Shown here: positions 9,186 to 14,430 of the stretch, piece after piece
How the letters are laid out: every line of letters begins with the position of its first letter
Numbering within the stretch: position 1 is the first letter of the stretch
DNA from: an uncultured Clostridia bacterium
GTDB taxonomy: Bacteria; Bacillota; Clostridia; Oscillospirales; Oscillospiraceae
Assembly (NCBI GenBank): GCA_945918815.1
Contig: CAMEIU010000034.1
Location: forward strand, 1 to 14,430
Reading direction: 5' to 3'
DNA: 14,430 bases
Made by a program: the position numbers and the translations under genes
The notes under the pieces: model-generated
Told to the model about the DNA's origin: nothing
Seen by the model: the letters and a program-made list of their open reading frames with translations, nothing else
Database searches by the model: none

Positions 9186-10010
9186 ATGGGCAAAAAGCGA
9201 AAGAGCAGCGTCCTGGTACTGGCTTTGGCGGCGGTGCTGGCGACGGTTTATTGTAATTTTTCTCTGGATTTGGAGGACTGGACCGTGTCGTCGGCCCGGC
9301 TGCCGACGGCCTTTGACGGCCTGCGGGTGACCCTGCTGACAGACCTCCACGGAGCGGAGTATGGCCGGGACAGCCAGCGGCTTTTGGACGCCGTGGCCCG
9401 GTCCCATCCCGACCTCATCGCCATTTCCGGCGATCTGGCCGACGAGGCCACCAACCCGGACATGCTGGACCCCCTGCTGCGGGGCCTGGTCCAGCTGGCC
9501 CCCACCTACTATGTCACCGGCAACCATGAGTGGGTCCGGGACGATACGGAGGCCCTGCTGGACCAGATCGCAGCCTGCGGCGTCACGGTGCTGCGCAACG
9601 AATACGTGGTCCTGGAACGGGAAGGCCAGTCCATGGTCCTGGCCGGAACCGAGGATCCCAACGGCTACCGGGACATGGAGACCCCGTCCCACTTCATGGA
9701 ACGGATCCGGGCGGAGCAGGGCGAGGACGCCTATGTGCTGATGCTCTACCACCGGAACAACAGCCTGGCGCTGTGGTCGGCGTTGGGCGCCGATCTGGTG
9801 CTGGCGGGCCACGGCCACGGCGGCGTTATCCGGCTGCCCTTCGTGGGCGGCCTGCTGGGCGTGGACCGGCAGCTGTTTCCAGACGACTGCGAAGGTCTCT
9901 ATACCCAGGGCCGCACCACCCTGGCGGTCTCCCGGGGCGCGGGCGGCCTGCGGCTGTGGAACCGGCCCCACTTGCCGACCATTGTTCTGACAACCGGCGC
10001 GCAACCGTAA
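9186..10010 (+). CDS. membrane-anchored metallophosphoesterase (YkuE-like)
   Basis: 274 residues. The start ATG at 9186 follows AGGAGG by 8 bases. A positive N-terminus (MGKKRK) and hydrophobic residues 8-22 form a signal anchor or uncleaved signal, placing the catalytic part outside the membrane; VYC at 21-23 is not a good lipobox. All calcineurin-like motifs are present: D53-x-H55 (TDLHG), G82-D83 (SGDLAD), N113-H114 (TGNHE), H189 (YHRN) and H209-x-H211 (AGHGHGG). These ligate two metal ions and hydrolyse phosphoesters. The closest family type I recognise is the YkuE/YaeI-like group of membrane-linked phosphodiesterases; the substrate (possibly a lipid headgroup or a nucleotide) cannot be told. 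It is a single gene; the next gene has its own promoter. Confidence 0.88.
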   Translation: MGKKRKSSVLVLALAAVLATVYCNFSLDLEDWTVSSARLPTAFDGLRVTLLTDLHGAEYGRDSQRLLDAVARSHPDLIAISGDLADEATNPDMLDPLLRGLVQLAPTYYVTGNHEWVRDDTEALLDQIAACGVTVLRNEYVVLEREGQSMVLAGTEDPNGYRDMETPSHFMERIRAEQGEDAYVLMLYHRNNSLALWSALGADLVLAGHGHGGVIRLPFVGGLLGVDRQLFPDDCEGLYTQGRTTLAVSRGAGGLRLWNRPHLPTIVLTTGAQP

Positions 10011-10038
10011 ACGTTCTGTAAACAATGGCCCACCGGGA

Positions 10039-10066
10039 TTGTTTTTGGAAAAACCGGCGATATAAT
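10039..10066 (+). promoter_or_regulatory. promoter of the zinc-ribbon membrane protein gene
   Basis: TTGTTT (10039-10044), 16-bp spacer, consensus TATAAT (10061-10066), about 30 bp before the start codon. The -35 matches only at TTG. Confidence 0.6.
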
Positions 10067-10097
10067 ATAGATAAAAATCCCAAAAACAGGTGATGGC

Positions 10098-10484
10098 ATG
10101 TTTCGTAAAATCGGGGACTGGTTCCGCAATTTCATGCTTGGCCGCTACGGCTCGGATAAACTGAATGTGTTTTTGCTGATCGCCAGCATCGTGCTGATGC
10201 TCCTGGGCTCCATTCTGGGAAGATGGTTCGGCTGGGCGTCTATTCTGAGCCTGCTGTGCTATGTGCCGCTGATTTGGTGTATTTTCCGCATGTATTCCCG
10301 GAATATCGAGGCCCGCCGGAGAGAGAACGCGGCGTTTCTGAACTTTTTCTCCCACCTGAAAGACAGAGAGCACCGCTACTTCCGCTGCCCCAGGTGCCGC
10401 CAGACCGTCCGGGTTCCCAGAGGCCGGGGGAAAATCAACATCCGCTGCCCCAAATGCGGCGAACGGTTCATCAAGAAATCATAA
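10098..10484 (+). CDS. small two-TM membrane protein with C-terminal zinc ribbon
   Basis: 128 residues. ATG at 10098 preceded by AGGTG at 10088-10092. Two hydrophobic segments at about 22-41 and 47-66 form a helical hairpin; a basic, charged linker follows (EARRRENAAF, 71-80), then a cytoplasmic-looking zinc ribbon with C97-x2-C100, 16 residues, and C117-x2-C120 (CPRC and CPKC). The arrangement resembles short zinc-ribbon membrane proteins annotated as hypothetical in Clostridia. No function is assigned; the ribbon could bind nucleic acid or a protein partner at the membrane. It is a single gene with its own promoter and a strong hairpin 5 bases after the stop. Confidence 0.85.
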   Translation: MFRKIGDWFRNFMLGRYGSDKLNVFLLIASIVLMLLGSILGRWFGWASILSLLCYVPLIWCIFRMYSRNIEARRRENAAFLNFFSHLKDREHRYFRCPRCRQTVRVPRGRGKINIRCPKCGERFIKKS

Positions 10485-10488
10485 AACC

Positions 10489-10526
10489 AAGGGCGCGCCG
10501 GTTGGCGCGCCCTTGATGATTCTTTT
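10489..10526 (+). terminator. terminator hairpin of the zinc-ribbon protein gene
   Basis: AAGGGCGCGCC (10489-10499), loop GGTT, GGCGCGCCCTT (10504-10514): perfect 11-bp stem directly after the stop codon. The T-rich tail is delayed (TCTTTT at 10521-10526). Confidence 0.75.
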
Positions 10527-10570
10527 GCGGCATCCGCGGAAAATTGGGATTTGTTGATGTACAGCTTTTT

Positions 10571-10662
10571 GTAGGGCACGGCCACTGGACGTGCCGTATG
10601 CAGGCAACTGCATCCTGGAACCAACTGCCAAACGGCGCGTCGGGTCGCCGCGCCCTACATTG
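10571..10662 (+). repeat. full GTAGGG/CCCTAC hairpin module, second copy
   Basis: 92 bp, three substitutions from 6024-6115, and in the same relative position inside an element with the same ends. Confidence 0.85.
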
Positions 10663-10676
10663 GAGGTGTGCACGGA

Positions 10677-10697
10677 GGGCGACCGCAAGGGTCGCCC
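10677..10697 (+). repeat. GGGCGACC hairpin
   Basis: GGGCGACC (10677-10684) and GGTCGCCC (10690-10697) pair around a 5-base loop, followed by CTACGG as after the other right-half hairpins (838, 4139). This is a sequence variant of the same right-half module. Confidence 0.7.
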
Positions 10698-10753
10698 CTA
10701 CGGATCACTTGAAAACGGGCGTTTTTCAATCATTTTCCGAAGGAAAATACGTT

Positions 10754-10787
10754 CATTGTCAATTGTCAATTATCCATTGTCAATTCA
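10754..10787 (+). repeat. AT-rich short tandem repeat (ATTGTCA units)
   Basis: Three ATTGTCA units and one diverged ATTATCC unit spaced about 8 bases apart inside the 264-bp element. Most of the surrounding DNA is GC-rich, so the tract stands out. Confidence 0.65.
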
Positions 10788-10809
10788 TAGACAAATCCCA
10801 ATTTCCCTG

Positions 10810-12183
10810 TTACTTCTCCTGTCTTGCCTCCAGGCGTTCAAAATTGTGGAGCCAGTCAGATTTGAAGTAATAGATGACAAGAATAATGGAGCTGAGGCTC
10901 CAGGTCAGGGGATAGGCGGAGAAGACCACCAGAATGTTCTGCCAAATATGGACCATGACGGTGATGTACGTCACTCGGACCACGCACCAGCAGGCCACCA
11001 TGATCACCATGGGCACCGACGCCTTGCCAGAGCCGCGGAAGATGCCGCCGATACAGTGGCTCAAGGCCAGGAAGCAGTAGAACATGCACTCGGCATGGGC
11101 CTGCTGGACGCCGAAGGCCACCACCTCCGGGTCGCTGTTGAACATGCGGATCAGCACCGGCGCGCCGAACCAGATAGCGACGCCCATGAGCTCCGCCAAC
11201 GTCATGGAGCAGAGGATGCCGAACCGCGCCCCCTTCTTGACCCGGTCGTACTGCTTCGCGCCCAGGTTCTGACCCACGAAGGTAGCCAGGCCCATGGCAA
11301 AGCAGGTCACCGGCAGGAAGGCGAAGCCCTCCACCTTGGCATAGGAGCCGCAGCCGGCCATGGCCGTGGAGCCAAAGGCATTGATGTTGGACTGGACCAC
11401 CACGTTGGCAAAGCCGATGACGGAATTCTGGATGCCGGCGGGCAGGCCGAAGCGGACGATCTGCTTGAGCATGGAGCCGTCGATGCGGATCTTTTTCGGC
11501 TCCACCCGGTAGACCTCGTCACAGCGGATCAGCTGCCGCAGGCACAGGATGGCGGACACGCCCTGGGAAATCACCGTGGCTGCGGCGGCGGAGGCCACGC
11601 CCCAGTGGAATCCGGCCACAAAAATCAGGTCCAGGACCACGTTGATGCAGGAGGAGAGAATCAAATAGTACAGCGGATGGCGGCTGTCGCCCACGGACTG
11701 GAGAATGCCCATGGAAATATTATAGAGGAACATGGCCAGGCCGCCCAGGAAATAGGTGCGGAAGTAGGCGATGGATTTGGGCAGCACATCCTCCGGCGTC
11801 CCCATCCAGCGGAGGATATGGGGCGTCAAAAAGACGCCGATGAGGCTGAGGGCCAGGCCCGCCGTGATGGCGAAGGCCAGACCCGTGTGGATGGCGGTGC
11901 TGAGCTTTTCCCGGTCCCCGGCGCCGTAGAACTTGGCGATCAGGACGCCCGCGCCCATGGCGATACCGTTGACCAGGCCGATCAGCATGAGAATCAGGTT
12001 GCTGGACGAGCTGACCGCCGCCAGGGACTGCTTATCCAGAAAATTGCCGACGATCAGGGTGTCGGCGGTATTATAGAGCTGCTGAAACAGGTTGCCGAGA
12101 AAAATCGGCAAGGCAAAGGCCAGCAGGCCCTTCCAGATGGGACCTTCCAGCAGAGACGGCTGCGTCCGGATCTTGCGGTTCAA
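10810..12183 (-). CDS. MATE family multidrug/Na+ (or H+) antiporter
   Basis: 457 residues, the usual MATE length, and hydrophobic throughout with about 12 membrane helices in two homologous halves. MATE features seen: the N-terminal LLAFALPIFLGNLFQQLYNTAD segment, NGIAMGAGVLIAKFYGAGD after helix 2, and in the second half FGLPAGIQNSVIGFANVVVQSNINAFG and GLATFVGQNLGAKQYDRVKKG. Such proteins export cationic compounds in exchange for Na+ or H+; the substrate is not predictable. The start is TTG at 12183: AGGAG lies 11 bases upstream, and an in-frame TGA three codons before the TTG excludes a longer protein. The long open frame on the opposite strand is a codon-bias shadow. It is a single gene with a strong promoter; its stop codon is 5 bp from an inserted inverted-repeat element. 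Confidence 0.93.
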   Translation of the reverse strand: MNRKIRTQPSLLEGPIWKGLLAFALPIFLGNLFQQLYNTADTLIVGNFLDKQSLAAVSSSSNLILMLIGLVNGIAMGAGVLIAKFYGAGDREKLSTAIHTGLAFAITAGLALSLIGVFLTPHILRWMGTPEDVLPKSIAYFRTYFLGGLAMFLYNISMGILQSVGDSRHPLYYLILSSCINVVLDLIFVAGFHWGVASAAAATVISQGVSAILCLRQLIRCDEVYRVEPKKIRIDGSMLKQIVRFGLPAGIQNSVIGFANVVVQSNINAFGSTAMAGCGSYAKVEGFAFLPVTCFAMGLATFVGQNLGAKQYDRVKKGARFGILCSMTLAELMGVAIWFGAPVLIRMFNSDPEVVAFGVQQAHAECMFYCFLALSHCIGGIFRGSGKASVPMVIMVACWCVVRVTYITVMVHIWQNILVVFSAYPLTWSLSSIILVIYYFKSDWLHNFERLEARQEK

Positions 12184-12236
12184 GGCAGGTCACGCTCCTA
12201 ACGGGATTTGGACAGAAACAGACGTTGTTTCGGATT

Positions 12237-12265
12237 ATTATACCGTTTTCCCACCCCGAAGTCAA
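12237..12265 (-). promoter_or_regulatory. sigma-A promoter of the MATE gene
   Basis: Minus strand TTGACT (12265-12260), 17-bp spacer, TATAAT (12242-12237): 11 of 12 consensus bases. The leader is about 45 nt. I see no obvious operator for a MarR- or TetR-type regulator. Confidence 0.85.
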
Positions 12266-12289
12266 CCGGACCCGGTCCACCCTGTCTCC

Positions 12290-12347
12290 CATGCCGGAAG
12301 GGGCTGCATTTTTGAGCAGCTGTCCAACGGGCGGCTGATAGCCGCCC
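12290..12347 (+). repeat. decayed GTAGGG-family module with intact right-half hairpin
   Basis: GGGCGGCTGATAGCCGCCC at 12329-12347 is identical to the copy at 4115. The preceding bases (ATGCCGGAAGGGGCTGCAT..., TGTCCAACGG) are a diverged version of the middle of the full module. The left GTAGGG half and the final CTAC are lost. Confidence 0.6.
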
Positions 12348-12421
12348 CCCTGTAATAGATTTCTACCAGATACCAAAGCAAATTTGCGCATAACGCTTGA
12401 CACTACCATTCCGTGGTAAAG

Positions 12422-12470
12422 CAATCCCTCCGTCAGCTTCGCTGACAGCTCCCTTTGCACAAGGGAGCCT
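12422..12470 (+). repeat. two-hairpin repeat beginning CAATCCCTCCGTCAGC
   Basis: TCAGC-TTC-GCTGA and GGCTCCC/GGGAGCC-type arms (GCTCCC TTTGCACAA GGGAGC) form two adjacent hairpins. A partial relative starts at 9079 (ACAATCCCTCGTCAGCTTCC). It is unrelated to the GTAGGG family in sequence. The stretch 12348-12421 to its left shows nothing I can assign. Confidence 0.6.
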
Positions 12471-12497
12471 TGGGTGCTGCCGCGCCAGTGCAACATA

Positions 12498-12533
12498 TAA
12501 AAAACCGACCTGTAAGCATTCACAGATCGGTTT
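12498..12533 (-). terminator. intrinsic terminator of the pdxST operon
   Basis: AAACCGACCTGT (12502-12513) pairs with ACAGATCGGTTT (12522-12533) with one mismatch. On the minus strand the stem runs into a T-tract (A-run 12499-12504 on the plus strand). It is about 185 bp after the pdxT stop; a reversed repeat module (12588-12673) lies between them and would be transcribed. Confidence 0.75.
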
Positions 12534-12587
12534 AACTGTTTTACGGACAAGCCGTACCCATTTTATTTTTGAAATACAGCGCCCTCT

Positions 12588-12673
12588 GTAGGGGCGGCTA
12601 TCAGCCGCCCGTTTGGCAGCCGGTCACAGAACGCAGCTTCCTGCATACGGCGCGTCCGGTGGCCGCGCCCTAC
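12588..12673 (-). repeat. GTAGGG/CCCTAC module in reverse orientation
   Basis: Read on the minus strand it starts GTAGGGCGCGGCCACCGGAC, continues through GGCTGCCAAACGG, and ends with the GGGCGGC-TGATA-GCCGCCC hairpin and CTAC. It therefore joins the left half seen at 861 and 6024 to the right half seen alone at 814 and 4115, showing both belong to one module. Confidence 0.8.
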
Positions 12674-12718
12674 AGGGGAGACGCCTATGGAGCGAGAGAG
12701 TGCGGCCAACGGAAGGAA

Positions 12719-13282
12719 TCAGCCTTTCACCATGTCCAGGAAATAGCGGTGGACGGCTTCGTTCTCATTCAGCTCCGGGTGGAAGGCGGTGACCAGTTGA
12801 TTGCCTTGGCGGGCGGCGACGATGTTGCCGTCCACTTCGGCCAGGGATTCCGCGTTCCCAAATACGGCTTCAATATAGGGCGCGCGGATGAAGGTCATGG
12901 GAATGGTCCCGACGCCCTTGCAGTCCGCCTCTGTATAGAAGCTGCCCAGCTGGCGGCCGTAAGCGTTGCGCTTGACGGCGATATCCATGGTGGCGAAGCA
13001 GGGAGCACCGCCCTCCACGGCTTTTGCCAGCAGGATCAGTCCGGCACAGGTGCCGAAGGCCGGCAGGCCCGCCTGAATCCGCCGGTGCAGGGGCTCCAGC
13101 AGGTCCAGGTCCGTCAGCAGCTTCCGCATGGTGGTGCTCTCACCGCCGGGGAGAATCCGGCCGTCGAAGGACCGCTCCAGATCCCGCCGCTGGCGGATCT
13201 CGAAATGATCCGCGCCCAGCCGGTCCAGCATGACGGCGTGTTCCGCGAAGGCCCCCTGAAGGGCCAGAATGGCGATTCTCAT
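12719..13282 (-). CDS. pdxT: pyridoxal 5'-phosphate synthase glutaminase subunit
   Basis: 187 residues, normal for PdxT (YaaE/Sno), a class I glutamine amidotransferase. It hydrolyses glutamine and passes ammonia to PdxS in the 12+12 PLP synthase complex. The nucleophile is C79 in FGTCAG; the partner residues H168 and E170 are in AFHPEL; the oxyanion strand is PGGEST (46-51) and the RAPYIE segment (133-138) is present. All catalytic residues are intact. The start ATG at 13282 overlaps the end of pdxS closely (TAA-T-ATG, one base between), with only a weak GGGGA-type ribosome site, so it is probably translated by coupling from pdxS. Confidence 0.97.
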   Translation of the reverse strand: MRIAILALQGAFAEHAVMLDRLGADHFEIRQRRDLERSFDGRILPGGESTTMRKLLTDLDLLEPLHRRIQAGLPAFGTCAGLILLAKAVEGGAPCFATMDIAVKRNAYGRQLGSFYTEADCKGVGTIPMTFIRAPYIEAVFGNAESLAEVDGNIVAARQGNQLVTAFHPELNENEAVHRYFLDMVKG

Positions 13283-13283
13283 A

Positions 13284-14159
13284 TTATTTTCCCCGTTCCG
13301 CCATCAGCAGAGCGATTTCATTTTCGTTGATGCCCACCATAGCCTCGCCCAGATCCGTGGACAGCTCCGCGATCAGCTTGGCGTCGGTGTAGTTGGTTAC
13401 GGCCTGGACAATGGCGGCGGCCCGCTTGGCGGGGTTGCCGGATTTGAAAATGCCCGAGCCGACGAATACGCCTTCCACGCCCAGCTGCATCATCAGGGCC
13501 GCGTCCGCCGGGGTGGCCACGCCGCCGGCGGCAAAGTTGACCACAGGCAGCCGTCCGTTCTCATGGACGTACCGCACCAGGTCCACCGGCACCTGTAACT
13601 GCTTGGCTGCCTCGTACAGCTCGTCCTCCCGCAGGTTCTGGACCCGGCGGATCTCTGCGTTCATGGCCCGCACATGGCGCACGGCCTGCACCACGTCGCC
13701 GGTGCCCGGCTCGCCCTTGGTACGGATCATGGACGCGCCCTCGGCAATGCGGCGCAGGGCCTCGCCCAGGTCCCGGGCGCCGCAGACAAAGGGCACCTGG
13801 AACTGGGTCTTGTCGATGTGGTACACGTCATCCGCCGGGGACAGGACCTCGCTCTCGTCGATGTAGTCAATCTCAATGGCCTCCAGAATCTGGGCCTCCA
13901 CAAAATGGCCGATGCGGCACTTGGCCATGACCGGAATGGACACGGCTTCCTGAATGCCGCGAATCATCTTCGGGTCGCTCATGCGGGACACGCCGCCCGC
14001 CGCCCGGATGTCCGCCGGAATCCGCTCCAGGGCCATGACGGCGCAGGCGCCCGCGGCTTCGGCGATCTTTGCCTGCTCCGGTGTGGTCACGTCCATGATG
14101 ACGCCGCCCTTGAGCATCTGAGCCAATTCTTTGTTCAGTTCATATCTGGTCTTTCCCAT
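13284..14159 (-). CDS. pdxS: pyridoxal 5'-phosphate synthase, lyase/synthase subunit
   Basis: 291 residues, normal for PdxS (YaaD/Snz), the TIM-barrel that builds PLP from ribose 5-phosphate, glyceraldehyde 3-phosphate and ammonia from PdxT. Seen: D23 in IMDVT, the first catalytic lysine K80 in PVMAKCRIGHF, the second lysine K148 in IRTKGEPGTG, the phosphate loop NFAAGGVATPADA (208-220), and FVGSGIFKS (232-240). ATG at 14159 with AGGGGG 8 bases upstream (14173-14168). It is first in a two-gene operon with pdxT. This DXP-independent route means the organism makes its own vitamin B6 unless the operon is silent. Confidence 0.98.
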   Translation of the reverse strand: MGKTRYELNKELAQMLKGGVIMDVTTPEQAKIAEAAGACAVMALERIPADIRAAGGVSRMSDPKMIRGIQEAVSIPVMAKCRIGHFVEAQILEAIEIDYIDESEVLSPADDVYHIDKTQFQVPFVCGARDLGEALRRIAEGASMIRTKGEPGTGDVVQAVRHVRAMNAEIRRVQNLREDELYEAAKQLQVPVDLVRYVHENGRLPVVNFAAGGVATPADAALMMQLGVEGVFVGSGIFKSGNPAKRAAAIVQAVTNYTDAKLIAELSTDLGEAMVGINENEIALLMAERGK

Positions 14160-14191
14160 AATATTTACCCCCTAGGTATGTTGGTAAATCC

Positions 14192-14220
14192 ATTATAACC
14201 ATGCTCTGGCATTCTGAATA
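14192..14220 (-). promoter_or_regulatory. putative pdxST promoter
   Basis: A consensus TATAAT on the minus strand (14197-14192), 32 bp before the pdxS ATG. The -35 at 17-bp spacing (TATTCA, 14220-14215) is poor, which would fit a promoter needing an activator. Confidence 0.6.
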
Positions 14221-14235
14221 GTGCCAGATTTGGCA
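14205..14235. promoter_or_regulatory. candidate operator half-sites at the pdxST promoter
   Basis: TCTGGCA (14205-14211) is a perfect inverted match to TGCCAGA (14222-14228), 10 bases apart, and TTTGGCA (14229-14235) repeats the first in direct orientation 24 bp on. The sites cover the -35 region. In several Gram-positive bacteria pdxST is activated by the MocR-type regulator PdxR, which binds repeated sites in this place; no such regulator gene is visible here. Confidence 0.45.
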
Positions 14236-14293
14236 TATTTGAAAAGGCCAGAAAGAGGGATTGAATCAGAACAGACCGGCTAAGCGGAACAGC

Positions 14294-14358
14294 GGGCGGC
14301 GAACCGGTCCCAGAGGGGCTGCCGCCCCAAGGCCCGGCCCTCGGAAAGGGGGGCCTTG
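14294..14358. other. two adjacent GC-rich fold-backs between genes
   Basis: GGGCGGC (14294-14300) pairs with GCCGCCC (14321-14327), and CAAGGCCC (14328-14335) pairs with GGGCCTTG (14351-14358). They lie after the minus-strand gene end at 14381 and may serve as its 3' structure, but neither has a T-tract. Nothing else is recognisable in 14241-14380. Confidence 0.35.
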
Positions 14359-14380
14359 AGACGGGGCTGTGCCGGCGGCG

Positions 14381-14430
14381 TTATGTTTCATAGATTGGAT
14401 GCTTCCCCACCAGCTCGGAAACCGTTTGGA
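14381..14430 (-). CDS. 3' end of an unidentified gene at the window edge
   Basis: On the minus strand one frame reads QTVSELVGKHPIYET and stops at TAA (14383-14381). The other frames give low-quality sequence or an earlier stop. Sixteen codons are too few for a call. The amphipathic tail ending KHPIY resembles the C-terminus of serine hydroxymethyltransferases (often K-F/Y-P-L/I-Y), a PLP enzyme, but this is only a likeness. Confidence 0.35.
   Translation of the reverse strand, partial: QTVSELVGKHPIYET

Larger units (their letters stand above)
10541..10804 (+). mobile_element. 264-bp inverted-repeat element carrying several repeat modules
   Basis: Perfect 14-bp ends AAATTGGGATTTGT (10541-10554) and ACAAATCCCAATTT (10791-10804). 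It shares its ends with the 152-bp element at 5994-6145 but holds more cargo: the 92-bp GTAGGG module (10571-10662), a GGGCGACC hairpin (10677-10697), a small ATTTTCC/GGAAAAT hairpin (10732-10748) and an AT-rich tandem tract (10754-10787). The right end lies 5 bp from the stop codon of the MATE gene. It encodes no protein; no target duplication is evident. Confidence 0.7.

Noticed and set aside
9186..10484. Operon of phosphoesterase and zinc-ribbon genes
   Set aside because: The 87-bp gap contains a separate promoter (10039-10066), and I see no functional link between the two proteins.
10591..12201. 536-codon plus-strand open frame over the MATE gene
   Set aside because: It begins inside a repeat element and its product is a hydrophilic, His/Asp/Gly-rich sequence with no domain. 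The minus strand encodes a clear 12-helix MATE protein with promoter and ribosome site.
12422..12533. Possible CRISPR-like or tRNA-like structure in the 12.2-12.7 kb gap
   Set aside because: The hairpins are of different sequence and spacing, there are no regular repeat-spacer units, and no cloverleaf with anticodon and TTC arm can be drawn. The last hairpin is a terminator for pdxST.

Overview
The window looks like chromosomal DNA from a high-GC, low-complexity-gene-order Firmicute, most likely a gut Clostridia of the Oscillospiraceae/Ruminococcaceae kind. The reasons are AGGAGG-type ribosome binding sites, sigma-A promoters with TTGACA/TATAAT spacing of 16-17 bp, an SLH-anchored S-layer-type protein, the DXP-independent PLP synthase PdxS/PdxT, and a dense load of short hairpin repeats of the type that litters those genomes. 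This taxonomic placement is inference from style; no rRNA or marker gene is present to fix it.

Layout from left to right: the 3' part of a glycerol-1-phosphate dehydrogenase gene (+, 2-730); a repeat- and terminator-filled convergent gap (731-1285); a large secreted SLH-domain protein (-, 1286-3970) with its own promoter; a second repeat-filled gap; cardiolipin synthase cls (-, 4305-5837); a compact divergent promoter region with a candidate LexA box; uvrA (+, 6182-9013) whose leader carries an inserted inverted-repeat element; a membrane-anchored metallophosphoesterase (+, 9186-10010); a small two-TM zinc-ribbon protein (+, 10098-10484) with its terminator; a 264-bp inverted-repeat element; a MATE transporter (-, 10810-12183) with a strong promoter; another repeat-filled gap holding the pdxST terminator; the pdxT and pdxS genes (-, 12719-14159) as a tightly coupled operon with a candidate operator upstream; and a few codons of one more minus-strand gene at the right edge.

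The genes themselves are housekeeping or envelope functions (membrane lipid synthesis, cell surface, excision repair, vitamin B6, efflux), mostly in single-gene transcription units. Only pdxS-pdxT is a clear operon, making the two subunits of one enzyme. I find no phage, CRISPR, toxin-antitoxin, tRNA, rRNA or new multi-gene system.

The unusual content is in the gaps. Three repeat classes occur: (1) a 142-bp element with 19-bp terminal inverted repeats, present twice in the same orientation and enclosing the complete S-layer transcription unit from promoter to terminator; (2) elements with ends AAATTGGGATTTGT, one in the uvrA leader and one against the MATE stop codon; (3) a modular hairpin family bounded by GTAGGG and CCCTAC, present in at least six full, partial or decayed copies in both orientations, and also found as cargo inside class 2. 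Several copies are nested or truncated by one another.
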